Positions 8,554 through 17,507 of a DNA stretch of 64,000 bases are shown here, piece by piece (position 1 is the stretch's first letter; each line of letters begins with the position of its first letter). Below the pieces are notes generated by a model. It did no database searches, had not been told where the DNA came from, and saw only the letters and a list, made by a program, of their open reading frames with translations. A program made the translations under genes and the position numbers. Source of the stretch: an uncultured Bacteroides sp. (GTDB taxonomy: Bacteria > Bacteroidota > Bacteroidia > Bacteroidales > Bacteroidaceae); contig CASFPE010000013.1 in assembly GCA_949296575.1 (NCBI GenBank), forward strand, positions 1 to 64,000. Reading direction: 5' to 3'.

Positions 8554-10236
8554 TCAAATGGAATCAATGAACTTGACCACAGCATCGCGGTCTTCTTTCG
8601 ACAACTTGCGAAATTCCACAATCTGCTCGTAAGCATCACTCTCCACGCTCGTGCCATGCCACATAATCGCCTCCAACGTGGTACGTGCGCGGCAATCATG
8701 CAAACGGTCAGCATATTCAGCCCCTGTGCAACGTTGATGCAAGCCTCTGCCCCACAATGGCGTAGTACGGCACCAACCTGTACGGATATCATTCTGCATG
8801 TGCAGCTTATGTTGCACCATATCTGTGTAAGGCCATATCTTCTGGTTCGGATAACGCGGCAACTGGGCAGCTTTGTCGCCTACGAAAAACCGCGCAGGAT
8901 CCCGGATTTCATCATTGCCCGTCGTCCAAGACGGCTTGTGGCAATACGTACAATTCAACTGTTCAAACAGTTCTTTTCCACGAAGCACTTGCGGATCATC
9001 CACATTACGGGCAGCAGGCACAGCCAAACCACGATGCCATACCATCAAATCAATATAATCCTGATCGGAAACCTCCACATCAAGTTCCTTGGAAGTAAGG
9101 TAATTATAGATGTTCTTTTCCTCATCATAACTGCCATCCGGATTCTTGATGTGCCAATCGGCATGGCGCCTGTCTGGGTCAACCTGTTCAATATAATTGC
9201 GAAAACCGGCCTGCACCTCTGCATCCTGCGAAGAATACAATGCATATGTCCCTGCTCCGTCCAAATAATGGAAACGGCGGTCACTGCGCGTAGCATTGGT
9301 AATGTTCCAGAAAGCATTCGCCCCTGCGGCGTCCTGCAACGGGCCGCGACTCAAAGCGTATGTATACCGATAAGGATATTTTGTCCCGTCGCCGCCTTGC
9401 GCCGTGTTGGCGTATTGGCCAGTCCAATCACCATTTGCGAAGATTTTAGGGTTCAAGCCGTTCTTCAAAAAACCATCGTTCTCCTGCTTTGCATATTCAG
9501 CCTTCAAATCTTCATCGCTTATGGCATCTAAAAGCCCCGTGCCATATATGCCGATGGTCGATTCCAAACGCACGGCATACTGCCCCACATCATAACCCTT
9601 GCCTGCCACATAGATGGCTTCTCTCGGGATGGTCACCTCCGGGTAACGCAGTTGGTAGGTTTCCCCATCAGGAAATTTGTTACCCCACTCATCGGTGTAT
9701 TCATGCCAAGAAAGCGTGATTTTAGTTTCGTCCAAGGGAGCCTTGAAAGGATCCACCGCATGTGTCTGCGGCATGCCAGCCAACCACGACACGTAACCGT
9801 CAGTAGCAGGATCGTACACAACCAACAAATAACCATTACCTATCTCATTCGTATTGAAGGCACCTGCCGGCTGGCTCTGTCCATGGCCGTAACCAGGATG
9901 ACAATGCTGGCAAGAAGTGCGAATATAAACAGGACCTAACCCATGACGCATGCCTTCGAAATTGGACGTATATGGTTTTTCAAAGAATTGTTCGCCACGA
10001 TTAAAAGCAGCCGTCATCGTAGAATTGGCATCAACCACCGGCGTAGGATCTTCAAAGGCTGTTGAAGAAGAATTGAATGTTGTACCCAACTCGCCTCCTG
10101 TATAGTACCATTCCGGCAACTCGGCAACATCGCCATCACCGTTACCATTACCACCATTGCCCGGTTCTTCATCGCTGCAAGCCGCCAAGCCCAACGCAAA
10201 AAAAGCAATCAGATAAAAATGTCTTTTCATGTCCAT
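8554..10236 (-). CDS. Di-haem oxidoreductase lipoprotein (DUF1111, thiol-oxidoreductase/peroxidase-like)
   Basis: A 560-residue lipoprotein: the N-terminus MKRHFYLIAFFALGLAAC has a lipobox ending at Cys20. It carries two c-type haem sites, CQHCH at 109-113 and CTYCH at 429-433, spaced as in the DUF1111 di-haem family related to MauG/CcpA peroxidases. The protein should face the periplasm and needs cytochrome c maturation, supplied by the CcsBA fusion 88 bp downstream. The imelysin gene lies 123 bp upstream. Imelysin-DUF1111 pairs are also known in Proteobacteria in clusters linked to iron, so a ferric/ferrous redox role is plausible but not shown. A TATCTTTG-like -7 element just upstream (10259-10266, minus) could add an internal promoter. 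Confidence 0.87.
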   Translation of the reverse strand: MDMKRHFYLIAFFALGLAACSDEEPGNGGNGNGDGDVAELPEWYYTGGELGTTFNSSSTAFEDPTPVVDANSTMTAAFNRGEQFFEKPYTSNFEGMRHGLGPVYIRTSCQHCHPGYGHGQSQPAGAFNTNEIGNGYLLVVYDPATDGYVSWLAGMPQTHAVDPFKAPLDETKITLSWHEYTDEWGNKFPDGETYQLRYPEVTIPREAIYVAGKGYDVGQYAVRLESTIGIYGTGLLDAISDEDLKAEYAKQENDGFLKNGLNPKIFANGDWTGQYANTAQGGDGTKYPYRYTYALSRGPLQDAAGANAFWNITNATRSDRRFHYLDGAGTYALYSSQDAEVQAGFRNYIEQVDPDRRHADWHIKNPDGSYDEEKNIYNYLTSKELDVEVSDQDYIDLMVWHRGLAVPAARNVDDPQVLRGKELFEQLNCTYCHKPSWTTGNDEIRDPARFFVGDKAAQLPRYPNQKIWPYTDMVQHKLHMQNDIRTGWCRTTPLWGRGLHQRCTGAEYADRLHDCRARTTLEAIMWHGTSVESDAYEQIVEFRKLSKEDRDAVVKFIDSI

Positions 10237-10359
10237 AATCTATTATTTATTAGTAAATCAAAGATAAATTCTAAATAAGGTAAAGGGGATACAGCCACCC
10301 GCCCATAGGCTGGATGCCTGCATCCCTCTGTGCCAAGCAGTTTTATAAACTTAACTCCA

Positions 10360-11628
10360 TTAATGGTGAGCCTGCAACAGGGATTTCACCTCATCAAAAA
10401 TATCATTCATCACGTTGCAGGCATCAATAGCATCTTGATTGACAGAACTGTATTCTGGCGCCCCACACGTATAAGCAAAAGGTTCGCCCATCAAAGAAAT
10501 CTTATCATAAGCATCTTGAATAGATGCCTTTACACGACTGTCAAGATCGGCATCCAACGTTGCAATGTAACTGCTCAACGTGCAAGTGGGTACCTGTATG
10601 CTGCCATCCACAGAAGGCGAACCTTGGTAAGCATTGCGGATGCTGATGATATTACCCAAGAAATCGCGAATGGAATTCAAGCTGTATGGAGACTCTATAT
10701 AGTTAGGATCGTACTCCATGCCACCCGAAGGCAAACCTTTTCCTGTAGGATTGCCTATTTTGATATTGCCTACTTCGTTGGCAATATTCTGAATGCCGGA
10801 TGTGATCACATCATACATGACATCCAAATAATTCACATATTCGCTTCCTGCATTGCCCGCGTTCTTAATGCGTTCACCGAAGTTGATGCCTTTGTCCATC
10901 TCTGTATCCGTCAGAATCTGCTGTTTCTCAACTGTTACGTTCTCAGTGCCAGCCCAACACGCTTCCAGCAAAATGCACTGGTTGCGCAAGTCGGCAGCCA
11001 ACCCTACCAGATAATTCAGTTCTTCAGTCGTGTAGTTCAAGTTATGAGCCACGCTGGTGGAAGCAGCAGTTGCGTTGCCGCTGGATGTTGTGTTGGTCAA
11101 TTCAAACAGCAGATACTCTATCGCATGAAAACCTTGCAATGCATATCCAAGATAATTGCCCACATATACACCTTCATCGTCCATTTGCGCCATCTGCGCC
11201 GGATTGTTCAAAAGAGCATCCATTCCTACCTTATCCAAAGGCCATGAATCAATATGCGGGTCAACATAATAATCACCGGCAGGGCCAAACAACCAAGCTT
11301 CACTCTTTTCCCAATAATTGCGAGCCTGTTTCCAAGCTTCGCCTGCTGCTTCTACATCTGCCGTAGCCAATGTTCCGTCAGCTTTCTTTTGGCGGATATC
11401 TATACACAACGAATGAAGTTCTATCGCCGCATCAGCCATCCCTTTATAAGTAGGCACCACAGTCATGTCCACATAATCAGCAATCACGTCCTTCAATGCC
11501 TGCTCCTGCGGTGTCAGTTCACCGCTGCCCCCGGTGCCGGGATCATTCTCATCGTCGCATGCTGCAACGCTCATGCCCATCATGGCCGTCATGGCCACAT
11601 AGAGCGGAAGTTTCAAATACTTGTTCAT
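10360..11628 (-). CDS. Imelysin family lipoprotein (peptidase M75-like, iron-regulated)
   Basis: A 422-residue lipoprotein with lipobox SVAAC (Cys24) after a 23-residue signal. The imelysin signature GxHxxE is present as GFHAIE, residues 166-171. This fold is shared with EfeO/EfeM of bacterial iron uptake and is thought to bind metal rather than to cut proteins. The open frame can be read from a TTG at 11634, but the ATG at 11628 starts a clean signal peptide. It lies 27 bp behind the porin gene and upstream of the di-haem protein, so the three envelope proteins are probably one machine or pathway, most likely for iron. Confidence 0.88.
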   Translation of the reverse strand: MNKYLKLPLYVAMTAMMGMSVAACDDENDPGTGGSGELTPQEQALKDVIADYVDMTVVPTYKGMADAAIELHSLCIDIRQKKADGTLATADVEAAGEAWKQARNYWEKSEAWLFGPAGDYYVDPHIDSWPLDKVGMDALLNNPAQMAQMDDEGVYVGNYLGYALQGFHAIEYLLFELTNTTSSGNATAASTSVAHNLNYTTEELNYLVGLAADLRNQCILLEACWAGTENVTVEKQQILTDTEMDKGINFGERIKNAGNAGSEYVNYLDVMYDVITSGIQNIANEVGNIKIGNPTGKGLPSGGMEYDPNYIESPYSLNSIRDFLGNIISIRNAYQGSPSVDGSIQVPTCTLSSYIATLDADLDSRVKASIQDAYDKISLMGEPFAYTCGAPEYSSVNQDAIDACNVMNDIFDEVKSLLQAHH

Positions 11629-11661
11629 ACTCAATTACTATTTAATAACTATAAAATGCAA

Positions 11662-12981
11662 TTACAAATTAAAGAAACCGGCGTAAGCCACCCCGAATGA
11701 CAACGCAGGCTCGTTGTTGAACTTGCTTTTCAAGATGCCTAAAGAATATTCACCTTTCAGCACAATCTCTTTCATGGGATAGTAATTCAGCCCAAAAGCA
11801 ATGCGCTGGCGGCCATACTGCTCATAATCTGTCACGGAAACTTCCGTGTCAAACATGGAGTCGTAATATTCATACCGCCCAAACACATAAAACTTGCGTC
11901 CTTTTTGCTGTTGCTTTTCAGCAAAACCAAAAAGATCATACCCCACTTCCACGCCAGAAGCAATGGCTGCCGTGGCCACAGAAGTTTTCTTAGCCGGAGA
12001 ATCGTTGGAAAACCCTTTGTTATAACGAGTAATCAATGCTGCGTCAGACAGATGCCCATAATCGAAATTTCCCCGTACCACCCAATTATAATCATTATAA
12101 TGGAAATCGAACGCACCAATCAGCACAGTGCCTTTCACGTCATCATAATCGGCCGCCGTAGCTTTCTTCAGCGTATTGCTGAACGTATTGCCTGCATATC
12201 CGCTGACGGAGAGGCGCAAGCCCTCCACCGAAAAATTGTCCACACGGAACGCACCCGCCATGGCATTGGCAATCTTGAACTCGTAAGGGCTGCCCGCACC
12301 GCCTTTTATCCATTCCTTGTCGCCAAAACGATCTGAATCAAGCCCCGGCAACAGCATTGCCTCATAACGCCAATCGCCAGCCTTCCCCCAAATGCTCAAT
12401 CCAGTCTCATGCCACGTACAAGGCATAATAGTGTTTTCTCCTTCCGGACGATATACACCAAAAAACTCAGTAGGCAAATGGTGTGCATTCGTGGCACCTA
12501 CAGGAACCACAACATGCCCTAATTTGATATTGAACGCTGGACAAAAAGATTTTTGAATCCAAAATTGCTCCAAAGCGACCTCGCCTCCACGTTCCACCTC
12601 GCTTTCATACTCCCCGCCTTCATGTTCCTCTATCTCTACGGCACTTTCCGTACCACCATGCTCAAACTCAATTTCACTGCCCATCGACCATCCTTTGCCA
12701 AAATCATAACCCAGCATAATCACGACATGGGGCAAATCAAACCGGCCATGACTCTCGTTTTTATAATCCTGAGGACTAGCGTACCGCAAATAATTGTCAC
12801 TATAAAAATTACGGCTGTACACTGCTTCACCATATCCGCCAATGGTGAAACGCGATTTTATTTTCTCTCTTCTTTCTTTCTGCCTTGCATTTTCTTCAGA
12901 CTGGCCATCCCTGTTATCAGCAAAACCGACTATTGCAAAAGCCATGAAACACAGGCAGAACATTAAACATTTTTTTCCCAT
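11662..12981 (-). CDS. Outer-membrane porin-like beta-barrel of the imelysin operon
   Basis: A 439-residue protein with a signal peptide (cleavage after about residue 21, GFADN), a short charged segment (QKERREKIKSR) and then alternating aromatic beta strands ending in Phe-Asn-Leu, as in outer-membrane barrels. An acidic, His-containing loop (residues about 110-125, EHGGTESAVEIEEHEGGEYE) could bind cations. It heads the operon with imelysin, DUF1111 and CcsBA. A phosphate-selective-porin-like fold is possible, but I cannot assign the family precisely. Metal entry through the outer membrane is inferred from the operon only. Confidence 0.75.
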   Translation of the reverse strand: MGKKCLMFCLCFMAFAIVGFADNRDGQSEENARQKERREKIKSRFTIGGYGEAVYSRNFYSDNYLRYASPQDYKNESHGRFDLPHVVIMLGYDFGKGWSMGSEIEFEHGGTESAVEIEEHEGGEYESEVERGGEVALEQFWIQKSFCPAFNIKLGHVVVPVGATNAHHLPTEFFGVYRPEGENTIMPCTWHETGLSIWGKAGDWRYEAMLLPGLDSDRFGDKEWIKGGAGSPYEFKIANAMAGAFRVDNFSVEGLRLSVSGYAGNTFSNTLKKATAADYDDVKGTVLIGAFDFHYNDYNWVVRGNFDYGHLSDAALITRYNKGFSNDSPAKKTSVATAAIASGVEVGYDLFGFAEKQQQKGRKFYVFGRYEYYDSMFDTEVSVTDYEQYGRQRIAFGLNYYPMKEIVLKGEYSLGILKSKFNNEPALSFGVAYAGFFNL

Positions 12982-13006
12982 TTCATTATTTGCTTTTTTG
13001 ACGCAG

Positions 13007-13038
13007 CAAAAGTAGCGGGGATTAAAAAAAACAACAAT
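13007..13038 (-). promoter_or_regulatory. Promoter of the porin-imelysin-DUF1111-ccsBA operon
   Basis: On the minus strand ATTG (13038-13035), a 20-bp spacer and TACTTTTG (13014-13007) lead into the porin ATG 25 bp later. The weak -33 box overlaps a heptamer dyad with the same geometry as at the hemerythrin promoter. Confidence 0.6.
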
Positions 13039-13084
13039 ACCTACAAATTATGAAAAACACTTCCTGAATACCCGCAATTAGGTA
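13038..13084. promoter_or_regulatory. Two 7-2-7 heptamer dyads upstream of the imelysin operon
   Basis: TACCTAC-AA-ATTATGA (13038-13053) and TACCCGC-AA-TTAGGTA (13069-13084) have the same layout and 31-bp phase as the sites at 5109-5222. The 13 bases CTACAAATTATGA match CCACAAATTATGA at the flavodoxin promoter in all but one position. They lie where an activator would bind. Confidence 0.58.
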
Positions 13085-13153
13085 TCTAAGAAGTGAAAAA
13101 TAAAAAGGGCCACCGCAAGGCAACCCTCCCTAAACAATCATTTTATACCGATG

Positions 13154-14176
13154 CTATGCTTCTACAATGCCAATTCCAGGAGCCGATGTCAACACTATTT
13201 TACCTCCTTTTATCTGTACACCTCGGAACGGGTCATTGGATATCAAAAGATTCCCGTCCAAGTCAGCATGATCAACCATGGGTGAAAGCTGTGCAGCTGC
13301 TGACACGGCACATGATGTCTCAGTCATGCAGCCCAACATGACTTTCAACCCCAAAGCATGAGCCAAATTTACCATCTTCCATGCTTCACGCATCCCTGTG
13401 CATTTCATCAATTTAATATTAATTCCACTCACAACCCCTTTTAATCGCTGTACATCGACCAAACGTTGCACTGATTCATCAGCAAAAACAGGCAAAGGAC
13501 TCCTCTCCGTCAGCCAACCCAAATCATCCAACCAATCTTTCGGCAAAGGTTGTTCCAGCATAACTACTCCTTGCTCTGCTAACCATGCTGCCTCATCCAA
13601 TGCCTTATACTTATCATGCCATCCTTGGTTAACGTCTACAGTCAACGGAAGAGAAGTTACCGAACGTACCGAACGAACCAAAGCCCTGTCATCGCCATTG
13701 CCTAACTTTATCTTTAACATACGAAACCGTCCTGCCACTTCCAAAACCTTTTCCTTGACAACTTCAGGGCTTCCCATTCCAATTGTATAAGTGGTATAAG
13801 GTGCAGAAACCGCATTCAATCCCCATATCTTATACCATGGCAAACCTATCAGCTTACCCGTCAAATCATGCAAAGCAATATCCACAGCTGCTTTTGCTGC
13901 TGTATTTCCTGGAGCAATGCCATCCACATACCGCAGAATATCTTCCATGCAAAAAGGGTCTTTGAACTGACTTAAGTCAACTTGGCGAAGAAAAGCCGTC
14001 ACAGATTCCACGCTTTCCCCCAAATAGGGAGGCATAGAAGCCTCTCCATAGCCTGTAAAACCCTCATAACCTATCTCCACCTGCACACCAGGCGTAATGC
14101 TACGCGACCCTGCCGCCACAGTAAATTCATGGGACAGCTTCAATATATAAGGGTAAAACCTCAACTGCATCATCAT
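13154..14176 (-). CDS. Dipeptide epimerase (L-Ala-D/L-Glu epimerase, enolase superfamily)
   Basis: A 340-residue enolase-superfamily enzyme. The muconate-lactonizing subgroup residues are visible: the KxK pair in MLKIKLGNGDD, metal ligands in TVDVNQGW, VMLEQPL and VFADES, and the second catalytic Lys in NIKLMKCTG. The C-terminal DLDGN motif is typical of dipeptide epimerases. The family interconverts L-Ala-D-Glu from peptidoglycan and L-Ala-L-Glu, helping murein peptide use. Three ATG codons in a row begin the gene; the first is taken. It follows purN by 24 bp on the same strand. Confidence 0.88.
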   Translation of the reverse strand: MMMQLRFYPYILKLSHEFTVAAGSRSITPGVQVEIGYEGFTGYGEASMPPYLGESVESVTAFLRQVDLSQFKDPFCMEDILRYVDGIAPGNTAAKAAVDIALHDLTGKLIGLPWYKIWGLNAVSAPYTTYTIGMGSPEVVKEKVLEVAGRFRMLKIKLGNGDDRALVRSVRSVTSLPLTVDVNQGWHDKYKALDEAAWLAEQGVVMLEQPLPKDWLDDLGWLTERSPLPVFADESVQRLVDVQRLKGVVSGINIKLMKCTGMREAWKMVNLAHALGLKVMLGCMTETSCAVSAAAQLSPMVDHADLDGNLLISNDPFRGVQIKGGKIVLTSAPGIGIVEA

Positions 14177-14200
14177 CTATTTCCAAGAAATCTAAAGAAT

Positions 14201-14794
14201 TCAATTTTGAGCAATTGCCAAGAATTGTTGCAACAAATCCTCAACAACCACTGGATAATATTTATATTCCAAGGCATGCACCTTGGCAGCCACTGTTTGA
14301 GGCGTGTCTGACAGTTCAATCGGACATGAAGCCTGGAAAATAATATCACCACTGTCATATTCTCCATTTACGTAATGAATAGTAATGCCGCTTTCTTTTT
14401 CGCCAGCTTCCAAAACAGCCTCATGCACTCTGTCGCCATACATCCCTTTCCCTCCATATTTTGGCAATAACGATGGATGAATATTTACGATACGATTAGG
14501 ATAAGCAACAAGAATACTGTCTGGGATGCGAAGCAAGAAGCCTGCCAACAAAATAAAATCAATCCTGTATTCCCTCAAACAAGCCAATACATTATTACAC
14601 GTACCTTCGAAATCAGTTTTCGAAAACACAACAGACGGCACATTGTATTTACGTACCCGCTCTATCACAAAAGCATCCTGCTTGTTTGAAACAAGCAAAG
14701 CAACACGATAAGAATTTTTCCCTTGAAAATAACGGATGATGTTCTCGGCATTTGTCCCAGAACCAGACGCAAATATTCCTATTCTTATACTCAT
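14201..14794 (-). CDS. purN: Phosphoribosylglycinamide formyltransferase (GAR transformylase)
   Basis: A 197-residue enzyme of purine synthesis that transfers a formyl group from 10-formyl-THF to GAR. IGIFASGSGTNAENII binds the phosphate; the catalytic triad appears as Asn and His in NRIVNIHPSLLPKYGG and Asp in YDSGDIIFQ. The length fits. It is divergent from acpP, as in other Bacteroidales, with the promoter region of acpP between them. Confidence 0.94.
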   Translation of the reverse strand: MSIRIGIFASGSGTNAENIIRYFQGKNSYRVALLVSNKQDAFVIERVRKYNVPSVVFSKTDFEGTCNNVLACLREYRIDFILLAGFLLRIPDSILVAYPNRIVNIHPSLLPKYGGKGMYGDRVHEAVLEAGEKESGITIHYVNGEYDSGDIIFQASCPIELSDTPQTVAAKVHALEYKYYPVVVEDLLQQFLAIAQN

Positions 14795-14860
14795 ATACCA
14801 TCAAATATATGCACATTAAACGATATAATGTGCAAAAAAACGAATTTAATTGCCTAAATA

Positions 14861-14892
14861 TTTGCTCGGAAGAAGAAATATTCATTCCTTTG
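14861..14892 (+). promoter_or_regulatory. Promoter of acpP-fabF-rnc
   Basis: TTTG at 14861-14864, a 20-bp spacer and TTCCTTTG at 14885-14892. The ATG of acpP is 53 bp downstream, preceded by an AT-rich leader. Confidence 0.65.
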
Positions 14893-14945
14893 CAGCTGCA
14901 AATTTAAACAAATAATTCAATTTTATTAATTAAAAACTTAAAGTT

Positions 14946-15182
14946 ATGTCTGAAATTGCATCAAGAGTAAAAGCTATTATCGTTGATAAATTAGGAGTTG
15001 AAGAATCAGAAGTTACAAACGAAGCAAGCTTCACCAACGACCTTGGAGCAGACTCACTTGACACTGTAGAACTGATCATGGAATTTGAAAAAGAATTCGG
15101 CATTTCCATTCCTGACGACCAAGCAGAAAAAATCACTACTGTAGGTGATGCTATTTCTTATATTGAAGCTAACGCGAAGTAA
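14946..15182 (+). CDS. acpP: Acyl carrier protein
   Basis: A 78-residue acidic four-helix protein that carries the growing fatty acid on a 4'-phosphopantetheine arm. The attachment Ser37 lies in [10 protein letters not shown]. The length is normal. It heads the cluster acpP-fabF-rnc; fabF starts 17 bp after its stop. Confidence 0.97.
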   Translation: MSEIASRVKAIIVDKLGVEESEVTNEASFTNDLGADSLDTVELIMEFEKEFGISIPDDQAEKITTVGDAISYIEANAK

Positions 15183-15199
15183 GTAACCCTATTTCAAAT

Positions 15200-16462
15200 A
15201 TGGAATTAAAAAGAGTCGTAGTAACAGGCTTAGGTGCTATTACGCCGATTGGCAATGATGTCCCTGAATTTTGGGAGAATGCCATCAAAGGAGTAAGTGG
15301 AGCCGGGCCTATTACTCATTTTGACGCCTCACTTTTCAAAACACAATTTGCCTGTGAAGTAAAAGGCTTCGATGCGAGCAAATATATTGACCGCAAGGAA
15401 GCCCGTAAAATGGATTTATACACCCAATATGCTGTGGCTGTTGCCAAGCAAGCTGTCGAAGATGCCCGCTTAGATGTGGAAAATGAAGACAAGAACAGAA
15501 TCGGCGTGATTTTCGGAGCAGGGATTGGCGGCATTCGTACTTTTGAAGAAGAAGTCGGCTACTATGCCATCAACAAAGCCAACGGCCCTAAATTCAATCC
15601 ATTTTTCATTCCGAAAATGATTTCTGATATTGCCGCAGGACAGATATCTATTATGTATGGGTTTCATGGACCGAATTTTGCAACATGCTCTGCATGTGCT
15701 ACTTCAACCAATGCCATTGCAGATGCTTTCAATTATGTCCGCTTAGGAAAAGCGAACATAATTGTTACTGGAGGCTCGGAAGCAGCCATTGCTGCAGCTG
15801 GCGTAGGAGGTTTCAATGCCATGCATGCACTGTCGACCCGCAATGATGACCCGCAAAAAGCTTCGCGTCCATTCAGTGCAAGCCGTGACGGTTTTGTCAT
15901 GGGCGAAGGCGGAGGATGTCTGATTTTAGAAGAACTGGAGCATGCAAAAGCACGTGGAGCAAGAATCTATGCAGAAGTTGCAGGAACAGGCTTATCGGCC
16001 GATGCTTACCACCTAACTGCCTCACACCCCGATGGATTAGGGGCAAAGTTAGTTATGGAGAATGCATTGGAAGACGCAGGCATGCGCCCGGAAGACATTG
16101 ATTACATTAATGTACATGGCACATCAACTCCAGTAGGCGACATCTCTGAGGCTAAGGCTATTAAAGATGTCTTTGGAGAACATGCTTACAAATTAAACAT
16201 TAGTTCCACAAAATCCATGACCGGACATTTGTTAGGAGCTGCCGGTGCCGTAGAATCAATTGCCAGCATCCTTGCCATCAAGGACGGCATTGTGCCTCCC
16301 ACCATCAACCATGAGGAAGGTGACAATGATGAAGGAATTGACTACAAGTTGAATTTCACATTCAACAAGGCACAAAAACGCGAAGTGAAAGCTGCACTTT
16401 CAAATACTTTTGGATTCGGTGGCCACAATGCGTGTGTCATTTACAAAAAATACACGGAATAA
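15200..16462 (+). CDS. fabF: 3-oxoacyl-ACP synthase II
   Basis: A 420-residue KAS II that condenses malonyl-ACP with acyl-ACP in fatty acid elongation. The Cys-His-His triad is visible: the nucleophile in TCSACATSTNAIADAF, the first His in NVHGTSTPVGD and the second in KSMTGHLLGAAG. It is coupled closely to acpP upstream and to rnc downstream. Confidence 0.97.
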   Translation: MELKRVVVTGLGAITPIGNDVPEFWENAIKGVSGAGPITHFDASLFKTQFACEVKGFDASKYIDRKEARKMDLYTQYAVAVAKQAVEDARLDVENEDKNRIGVIFGAGIGGIRTFEEEVGYYAINKANGPKFNPFFIPKMISDIAAGQISIMYGFHGPNFATCSACATSTNAIADAFNYVRLGKANIIVTGGSEAAIAAAGVGGFNAMHALSTRNDDPQKASRPFSASRDGFVMGEGGGCLILEELEHAKARGARIYAEVAGTGLSADAYHLTASHPDGLGAKLVMENALEDAGMRPEDIDYINVHGTSTPVGDISEAKAIKDVFGEHAYKLNISSTKSMTGHLLGAAGAVESIASILAIKDGIVPPTINHEEGDNDEGIDYKLNFTFNKAQKREVKAALSNTFGFGGHNACVIYKKYTE

Positions 16463-16463
16463 C

Positions 16464-17249
16464 GTGTTGAAAATTACTGATAGGATAAGGCTCTTTTTCC
16501 GAAAGGACAAAGAGTCTTATTTTTATTTCTACAAAATGTTGGGGTTCCTGCCAAAAAATGTTCACGTATACAGGCAGGCATTGCTACATAAATCATTCGC
16601 CATCGAAACGGGCAAAGACTATCTTCACAACAATGAACGATTGGAATTTTTGGGTGATGCCGTGCTTGATGCAGTAGTGGCAGACATCCTCTACCAACGC
16701 TTCGACCGAAAACGGGAAGGTTTCTTGACCAGCACACGGGCAAAAATCGTGCAACGTGACACATTGAACAAAATTGCTTTAAAGATTGGGTTAGACAAGC
16801 TCGTTAAAACATCATCAACCCGCAACACAACGCACAATAATTACATGTATGGCAACGCTTTTGAAGCCCTGATGGGTGCCATTTACATTGACAAAGGCTA
16901 CAAGGCATGCAAAACCTTTATGGAGAAGAAAATCATTGACCCTTACATCGACCTTGACGACCTTGTGCGCAAGGAAGTCAACTTCAAATCAAAACTTATC
17001 GAATGGGGACAAAAAAAGAAATATACCGTCTCTTTCGAACTGATTGAGGAATTCATGGATGCAGAAAACAACCCAGTGTTCCAAACGAAAGTGCTTGTGG
17101 AAAATCTGCCTGGCGGTACCGGCATCGGGTTCTCTAAAAAGGAATCCCAACAAAATGCCGCCCAAAATACTTTGCGGAAAATAAAGGATGACCCTGCCTT
17201 CAAGGCCGCCATCCGGGCTGCGAAAGAAACTGTTGAGGAGAAGCAATAG
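16464..17249 (+). CDS. rnc: Ribonuclease III
   Basis: A dsRNA-specific endonuclease for rRNA processing. The signature NNERLEFLGDAVLDAVV and the second acidic site in NAFEALMGAIYIDKGY form the two-metal centre; the C-terminal 75 residues are a dsRNA-binding domain (IGFSKKESQQNAAQ). No ATG suits the N-terminus: the first in-frame ATG overlaps fabF by about 50 bp. I chose GTG at 16464, one base after the fabF stop (TTG at 16467 is also possible), giving 261 residues. The start codon is the uncertain part; the family is not. Confidence 0.9.
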   Translation: MLKITDRIRLFFRKDKESYFYFYKMLGFLPKNVHVYRQALLHKSFAIETGKDYLHNNERLEFLGDAVLDAVVADILYQRFDRKREGFLTSTRAKIVQRDTLNKIALKIGLDKLVKTSSTRNTTHNNYMYGNAFEALMGAIYIDKGYKACKTFMEKKIIDPYIDLDDLVRKEVNFKSKLIEWGQKKKYTVSFELIEEFMDAENNPVFQTKVLVENLPGGTGIGFSKKESQQNAAQNTLRKIKDDPAFKAAIRAAKETVEEKQ

Positions 17250-17472
17250 GTTCTTATTCCTATTCCGAAAAAGGACATTTTGTCCACATTCCTTGCCCAA
17301 CGGGGATGACATACGCATGCCGTCAAAACACACCCATACCCTCTACTGCACCCGTACAGGGGAAGTTTCCACATCTGCCATCTTCCTGCAACAATCACGC
17401 AAAAGAATGATAAAAAAATGCATCCATGGCCAAAAAACATAACTGCGGGGAACAGAATACAATAAATAGGTT

Positions 17473-17480
17473 TACTTTTG
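17473..17480 (+). promoter_or_regulatory. -7 element upstream of the GH3 gene
   Basis: TACTTTTG matches TAnnTTTG and lies 27 bp before the ATG. No convincing TTTG is seen at -33. The rest of 17250-17507 shows nothing recognisable. Confidence 0.45.
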
Positions 17481-17507
17481 CAATCGGATAGTAATAGGAG
17501 GAACAGC

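Noticed and set aside
10267..10330. Possible heptamer dyad upstream of the DUF1111 gene
   Set aside because: Only one half-site (TAAGGTA) is present and no partner at the 2-bp distance.
17250..17507. Short frames in the gap between rnc and the GH3 gene
   Set aside because: They run into coding genes in other frames and have no family-like sequence.
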